Shown here: piece by piece, positions 57,677-64,000 of the stretch
How positions within the stretch are numbered: position 1 is the first letter of the stretch
Layout: each line of letters begins with the position of its first letter
Program-made: the position numbers and the translations under genes
Assembly (NCBI GenBank): GCA_007026445.1
Contig: VDMD01000001.1
Span: 3,472,001 to 3,536,000 of the forward strand
Direction: 5' to 3'
Length of the DNA: 64,000 bases
Source of the DNA: Schizophyllum amplum
Taxonomy: Eukaryota; Basidiomycota; Agaricomycetes; Agaricales; Schizophyllaceae
Notes under the pieces: generated by a model
What the model was told of the DNA's origin: nothing
Databases searched by the model: none
Seen by the model: the letters and a program-made list of their open reading frames with translations, nothing else

Positions 57677-58694
57677 GGTCGTGTGAAAAGTGTACTCTTC
57701 TTCGTCCGCGGTGCTCTCCTACCAGGTCGGCGGTGCGCTCCGTACTGCATCCGCGCCTTTTCGATTTGCTCTCTTCGTCCGTGCTACATCTTGGAACTCT
57801 CGTTACCCGTTGTTCGTCGTGGAAGGTCCTTCTAGGATGACGTATCTAGTGTCCTTTTGGTTGATGATCTACTTTCTATTTTTCTCCCGATTCGTGAGCT
57901 CGCGTTGGCTTGTTGACGACCGCGCTTGGATCGTTGATGACCGCGCTTGGCTCGTGGTGTTCGCGCTTCGCTTTACCATGCGTGCTCGCGAGGACCCCCC
58001 GCGCCGTACGACCTCACTGTCGCTATACCCTGTGGTATCTACCTAATGTGTCAAATGTTGTTCATGACTTTCCCATGTCTTGCCTGTGAGTATTGGAAGT
58101 CGAGCAGGTGAGTTCCTGAGCTCGCCGAAGGAGATGAATCGCAGGCTGATATCGGTGCTCGACAGCTCAAGCCAGCGTTCACGAGACGAATGATGCGATA
58201 ATGTGCTCGCGACTGCTCACGCGTTCAGGCGCTCAGGCTTTCAAACGTCCTTCGATGTTCTCGAAGAGAGCTGCGGCAAGCGTGCTGCAAATTGCTCTAG
58301 CTTGGCTTGGCGCACCGCCGTTTCCTAGGGGTTCAACGTCGCCATCTAATTTAGTGACGGTAAGTTCGACGATTTCTTCACACCGTAGTTTCTCATATGT
58401 GGTCTTCGGAGGCGCCGGTGGCCCAGGCAATGCATTGCATTGTATAGCGATACCCACCTAGCTCTGGCCAATCTCCCTCAGACGTACCTCGCTATGCTTC
58501 TGATAGACGCCCGGTCTCACGCGCAGCCCCGGTGACTGCAAAGCTGAGCGCCAGTGGGGTGGCATCCTTGTCATGCTATCCTTCCTATCTAACGTGACCC
58601 TCAGAGATTGTATGGTGTCTCCGCTCTACTTAAGCCTTTGCCAGGGAGACCCGACGCACCAGCTTTCGCCAGCTTCATTGCCTTCCCTCTGAAT
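57677..58694. other. Spacer after septin gene
   Basis: Contains a 24-nt imperfect tandem duplication at about 57.91-57.95 kb (units with GACCGCGCTTGG). The right part is the P450 promoter. No gene was found. Confidence 0.4.
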
Positions 58695-61007
58695 ATGTAT
58701 GCAGTCGAGATTGCACTGGCCGCTGCCGCCGCTGTGTTGGTAGTCTGCTATAGGATCTTGCGGATAGGCTCGCGCGAGAACGGCCTTCCCCCTGGCCCTG
58801 CTACATCTCCAGTATTTGGAAATCTCCTTCAAATTCCTACGAAGGACGCATATAGGCGGTGTGTTTTCTCGACTGCAATTTGGTAAGTGCATTACTCATT
58901 CAGGTGCTGTAGCTTCACCGTCTGGGCGAAAGACTTTGGCGACATATATTCAGTGCGTGAGCCAGAATATGGCCTCGTCGTCTCCGACCATGATGATGTT
59001 TGACCGGGCAAAATATCACAGCTCAAGGTCGGACCCGGGACAATAGTCGTCTTGTCCAGTCCTGCGGCTATCAAGGAAGTCCTGGACAAGCAGAGCGCCT
59101 ATACATCGGATCGTCCCCCGATGGCCCTCGCAGACGTGAGCTATGTCGCTTCGCGTCCAAGACCATTGCATCTAACACCCAAGGATAAGCTCGTGATCGA
59201 CGGATGGAGTCTCTTCCTCTGCAGATATTGTAGGACTCCCACAGATAGGCTGCCAGAATCCTCGTCTTATCATTGTTCTGCTTGCAGCCGACCGCTGGCG
59301 CCAGTTGCGAAAGGCCGCACAAAATCTCCTCGCCCCGACAACAGTTAAGCAATACCTTCCGCTCCAGGAGGCCGAGTCTACGCAACTACAATTCGATATC
59401 TTGGTCTCCCCCGACGTGAGCAACGTTAATCTACCCTCTTAAACGTTTCCGGTTCTCACCTACGTGACCAGAAATTCTACGCCCACCTAAATCGCTTCAG
59501 CAACTCCTTCGTCCTCGCCATCATCTTCGGCAAGCGCAGCCCACGCATCGAGACCCCCAGCGCCAAGGCCATCTCCGCCGTTATCGTCCGCTGGGACGAG
59601 TTCCTCGGGCCAGGAGCGACACCCCCGGTCGACATATTTCCCATCCTGCAATGGATACCCGAGCGCTTCGCCCCGTGGATCAAGGAGGCGCGCGAAATTC
59701 GCAGACTGCAAACCGCCATGTACTCCGAGCTCATGGACGAGTGCCAGCAACGCACGGACGCGGGCGACGGCAACTTCTTTATGGCCGACGTCATCCGCGA
59801 CCAACAAACGCACGGCATGACCAAGGACCAGATGAGGTACCTCCATTCCCTGCACAACCTGCCGACCGGTTGATAGCTGAGACATGTACCCTCCAGACAC
59901 CTCGCGGGTGCAATATACGAAGCCGGCTCGAGCACCGGCTCCTGCTTTCTGCAGGGGCTGGTCCTGCTCCTCGCGACCTACCCTGAAGTACAGGCGAAAG
60001 CGCACGCCGAGATCGACCGTGTCATCGGCGAGGCACGTAGTCCTGTGTACGACGACACGGAAAGCCTGCCATATGTGCGCGCCCTCATCCAGGAGGCTCA
60101 CCGCTTTCGTACCCTGGTGCCGCTCAGCCTTGCGCATCGGGCGACGCGGGATGTGCATGTCAGTCTTGCGCTGATTTTGGCCGGCGAGTGCGTTTGGTTG
60201 ACTGTCTTGCAGTACAATGGATATCTGATCCCAGAGGGGGCGACGTTGTTCGGCAATATTCGTACGTACATTCGGTCCGATGCGGCGTAGTTGCGCTGAT
60301 TTAGTGATTGCGCAGACGCGGTTTTCCACGACCCGGGTGAGCTCTCTAGATCGTGCCCGATGCTGTGTTGAGAATCAACATTGTCCAGAACTCTTCGACG
60401 ATCCGGAGACGTTCAACCCTGACCGTTTCCTCCTAACGCAACACGGCACGAAGCCAGGCGTCGACGATAGCAACCTTCGGTCAACGCTCATATTCGGCAC
60501 TGGGCGAGTACGTCGCCAGTGTTCTCGCGTGTGTGTGGCATCTGATATATACGAAATCGTAGCGCATTTGCCCAGGCATGCATCTTGCGTCTGTATCTGC
60601 CGTAAGTACCGAAGTACTCTTGTCAAGGCTCAAGACTGAGGACGGCGCACTCATAGATCCTGGCGACCATGAAGATGCTCTGGGCCTTCGAGTTCCGTCC
60701 TCCCCTAGATCCCGCAACGGGCCAAGCGATCAAGTTGGACATCCACGCGAACCACGGTGTGAGTAGCTTGCACGAGCTGAAACCGTGTCGTTGTCGTCGT
60801 CGTGCAGTGCTTTGCCTCTGATGTGCTTCACAGGCCGTAGCGTTCTGTCCGATCCCGTTCAAGTGCGACATCCGGTGCCGGAGCCCTGCGCGCGCCGAGG
60901 TCATCCGGAACGCCTTCAAGGTCGACGCGGCTTCAACCCTGTCGGCATTCGAATACAATTTGTCGAAGGAAGACCAAGAGTGGCTAGAGAGCGTGCGCGC
61001 AGGTTGA
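58695..61007 (+). CDS. Cytochrome P450 monooxygenase
   Basis: Microsomal heme-thiolate monooxygenase. The N-terminal anchor MYAVEIALAAAAAVLVVCYR is followed by the Pro-rich hinge GLPPGPATSPVFGNLLQIP. WRQLRKAAQNLL marks helix C. The I-helix reads HLAGAIYEAGSSTGSCF, with AGSST where AGTDT is usual. The K-helix ExxR is EAHR in ALIQEAHRFRTL. PETFNPDRFL gives the PERF-like motif, and the heme loop FGTGRRICPGMHLA is split by an intron after FGTGR, with the Cys ligand intact. The end is EDQEWLESVRAG. More than ten introns; when spliced the frame is unbroken, giving about 510-520 residues. The CYP family cannot be fixed without a search; substrate unknown. Confidence 0.92.
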
Positions 61008-61392
61008 GATCGCCGGTGCAATTCTGCTCGCGGGAGGAAAATACTTTCTGCGGGTCGGTACTTGTGTCGCCAACTACGGTTTGTGAGCTGTAAATTCATG
61101 GCACATCGCCCTTCCGTATTTGCTGCCATCGCAAACAAGGCAAAACTAGTCCCTGTAGCAGCAGCTCGCACAATACAAGTCACAGATGCTGGCCGATATC
61201 AAAAGTTCAGGAGGAAAGGCGAGCGAAATCGACAGATACTGACCTGATTCTACAATTCGATCACGAGCTGAAGGGACTACAGAAGCCTCACGTCAACTGA
61301 TAATGAGCACCACACGTCAAGCCTGCAAGATGTATACCTATAGCAGCATCCACCAGTGAAGCCCTAGTAGCGCACAGTCTTGATATTCAAAA
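61008..61392. other. Spacer between convergent genes
   Basis: This holds the 3' flanks of the P450 and SET genes, which converge. Nothing else was seen. Confidence 0.4.
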
Positions 61393-63400
61393 TTACCGTC
61401 TGGCTTTTTTGCCGTTGCCGCGGGTCTCCTCCGGACCTCCCTTGCGTTTGGAGTCCTTCCCTGTCCTCGTGGCCTTGCCGCCAGCCGTCTTTGTAGCCTC
61501 GCATGCAGTCATCATTTCCCCCACACGGTCGAGGGTCTTCTTCAGTATACGCTTCTCTCCAAGGCGCACAATAACAGCGCACCGCTGGCGTTGCGGGAGA
61601 GGAGATTCGGCGACCAGAAGCCGTGCGTCGAGCTAGTCAGGCATTCGTTTGAGAAATTAAGTCGTCAGTATACACGCGTTTCCTGGTATCGAAGCAGACT
61701 GCACGCACCTCCGGATCTGCGCCGCCTGCGTACTCGGTTGCCTTCCGGTCTAGCGCATCCTTGACTACGCGCATGACATCTGCGGCGTCGTCGTCCTGGC
61801 CAACCTTCAGCTTGCCCTTGGGGAGCTTGCCCTTGGCAGTGGCGCGCTCGTAGTCGACGGGCGCCAGGCGGAGCAAGCGGATCAGAGAGATGAGGAGAGT
61901 CGGAAGGGCGCAGGAGGTGTCCAGCAGGAAGACGCTGGGAAAGCGCGTATATTAGCCATGTTGAAGGAGCATGGCATGTGAGGCGACTCACTCATCGCCA
62001 CCCTCGTCTAGCCACCAGTCGATGCGTTCTTTGGCCGCTGCTTCCGCGGTGCTGCCGCCTGCGCGTTCTATGGCGCTGCGCACGACGACGTCGGCGCGGA
62101 GCTCGACGATGTCGGCGGGGTTGGGGGATCCGGCTGCGTTGGTGTCGTCCGCACTCGCATCGACGACGTCGACGTGCCCGTATCGGCGCAAGAGGTCGCC
62201 GTTGGGCGGGTCGCCGTATGTATTCCACTGCGACGTTGCAATGAGATATAGATTGTAAAGGACAAGGGCCGTATACGTACGACTTGCTCGCCTGCTTTGA
62301 TCGCTCGAGTGGAGATCATTTTGAGGACTGTCGGCTCGTGGTATAGCTTTGCCTGAGCAGTGTCGGTTAGACAAGATTTGATGGGACCACCACGGGTGTC
62401 AACGTACGTTTTCAGACCCGTACCGCGCATTCAACATATCCGCCATTGGGACCATGCCCACTTCGGCTGCTTCCTCGTCGTCGCTGTCGTCGTCATCATC
62501 TGAGTGGTCCTCGTTTGCCGGAGCAGGCTCTTCTGCAGGCGCTTCAGGGACGTCGACATCCATCGCGTCGGTGGAGGTGTTGGCTTCTTCCCCTGCGTCG
62601 CTATCCGCGTCGCTCCCGTCGTCCTCCACGTTGAAGCTGCGCGAGAGCACACGGCTACCGTTCATATGAAAGGCGGTAAGGGAGAAGTGAGTGTCCAGTT
62701 GATCAAGAGGAAAGAGATCAGAGCGACTCTACAGGGGAGGGGACCATGAGACAGGTGTCACAGGACATGCGAGGGAGAGACGTACTTGAATCGCAGGCAG
62801 GATCTTGGTGTTGTACTCCTCTTCTGCATCTTGCTGCCCTATCTTGTCTGGAACGTCCGTGAGTATGTATATTGCGCATGCACGGACCAGACGGACCTAC
62901 CACAGCAGTGCCTGCAAGCTCGGCGATCTCATTCTCTGACCAGAACATTGGCGTAGAGAACGTTGTCGGGAGCGAGTCTGGAGGAAGCATCAGCAGAGGG
63001 AGCGAGATTTGTGTCAAGAAGTTGAGGCACCTAGGTATGTCTTCCACTGGCGATCTGCCTGGGCCCCTTCCCACATCATACAGAGGATGAGGCCGCCCCA
63101 GCCCTTATCGAGCTGTCGCTCCTTCCATGCATCCGCGCCAAAAAGAGAGGGAAGAGGGGAGGTATGCGTGGATAGAACGAGAGAGCGAGGGATAGAGAAG
63201 AGTATGTGATCTGCCTATCAAGAGGCGTCTGCGTCAGGAAGGTGAAGAAGTGAATGAGTGAATCAACGCACAGGTATGTCCTTCAGCGCAACCATCCCTC
63301 TCCCACCCTCCGTCTCCGCGAATTCCGTGAGGCCGACATATTCCTTGTCGACATATCCCCCGTTTGCGGAGAACCAGTCCTGAAATACATCTATAGACAT
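61393..63400 (-). CDS. SET-domain lysine methyltransferase, SETD6/Rkm4 type
   Basis: Protein-lysine methyltransferase of the Rubisco-LSMT-like group; yeast Rkm4 methylates a ribosomal protein and human SETD6 a chromatin factor. The start MSIDVFQDWFSANGGYVDK and LTEFAETEGGRGMVALKDIP match the SET N terminus. The core has VGMVPMADMLNARYGSEN (the NH-equivalent motif region) and EQVWNTYGDPPNGDLLRRYG (the SAM-site Tyr motif). Between them and the earlier SET part lies an acidic insertion with DDDDDSDDEE. The C-terminal Rubis-substrate-binding helical domain follows (DEVFLLDTSCALPTLL, DTRKRVYTDDLI). The end is basic, KKARR, a likely nuclear signal. About seven exons. Head to head with histone H3. 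Confidence 0.88.
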
Positions 63401-63539
63401 GATGATCGCTGAAGGGGGAACAGGGGGGAACGCGATCGAAAAACCCGATCAACGGATATTCCGGTCCGACGCCGCGACGCATCTTGCACGTGCAAAATTA
63501 ACGCGACGCGTCGCAAAAAGTCACCTGACCATACACGCC

Positions 63540-63547
63540 CATAAAAG
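63540..63547 (+). promoter_or_regulatory. TATA-like box of histone H3
   Basis: CATAAAAG lies about 120 bp before the H3 start codon, in the 265-bp region shared with the divergent SET gene. Confidence 0.35.
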
Positions 63548-63665
63548 CGCGTCGACCAAACAAGCCAAACTCCGACCGCCCCTTGCCTTCAACTGCCACC
63601 GCCGACCAGCAAGAGTCGCTCTCGCCACTCTAAACTCTCTCCATCACCCACTTGAACAAGATACA

Positions 63666-64000
<335 letters not shown>

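Noticed and set aside
57900..57960. 24-nt duplicated unit after the septin gene
   Set aside because: Only two to three imperfect copies in non-coding DNA; too small to interpret.

Overview
The window is nuclear DNA of a filamentous basidiomycete, most likely a wood-decaying agaricomycete. The evidence is gene structure (dense genes, many 45-65 nt GT-AG introns, even a 17-nt exon), GC-rich coding DNA, and gene content: a secreted GH7 cellobiohydrolase, a P450, CFEM proteins, a DUF6533 membrane protein, a basidiomycete-type F-box gene and Zn2Cys6 regulators. No tRNA, rRNA or CRISPR was found. All coding models below were spliced by eye from protein similarity and GT-AG borders.

Layout. 0.9-6.6 kb: QCR6 (complex III) and SMC1 (cohesin), head to head. 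7-11.6 kb: a decayed dienelactone hydrolase, an MFS anion/vitamin-type transporter, and an alpha/beta-hydrolase that has lost its nucleophile. 12-15.1 kb: a membrane-anchored paraoxonase-like propeller protein and two adjacent CFEM genes; in the second, the signal-peptide reading frame is out of register. 16.1-18.4 kb: an FHA-domain kinase of the Rad53/Cds1 type. 20.7-24.6 kb: a Zn2Cys6 factor with its zinc cluster near the C terminus, and signal peptidase subunit SPC3. 24.8-25.2 kb: a degenerate spaced repeat. 26.4-30.2 kb: homocysteine S-methyltransferase and an API5-like protein. 31.4-39.2 kb: a DUF6533 membrane protein, a large brefeldin-A-sensitivity/aromatic-acid-exporter-like protein and the vacuolar ATPase c'' subunit. 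40.2-44.6 kb: GH7 cellobiohydrolase and a TPR protein.

44.8-48.8 kb is the most striking part. Three different non-autonomous DNA elements lie in 4 kb around one F-box gene: a 1.1-kb element with identical 266-bp inverted arms just upstream, a 385-bp TA-flanked MITE inside its first intron, and a 514-bp hAT-type MITE with an 8-bp target duplication that splits its coding exon.

50-64 kb: an SDR, a long methyltransferase-domain protein, an ARFRP1/Arl3-type GTPase and a Cdc11-type septin (head to head), a cytochrome P450, a SETD6/Rkm4-type lysine methyltransferase, and a histone H3 gene cut by the right edge. Most genes are housekeeping and not functionally linked; the shared promoters of the three head-to-head pairs are the main physical links.
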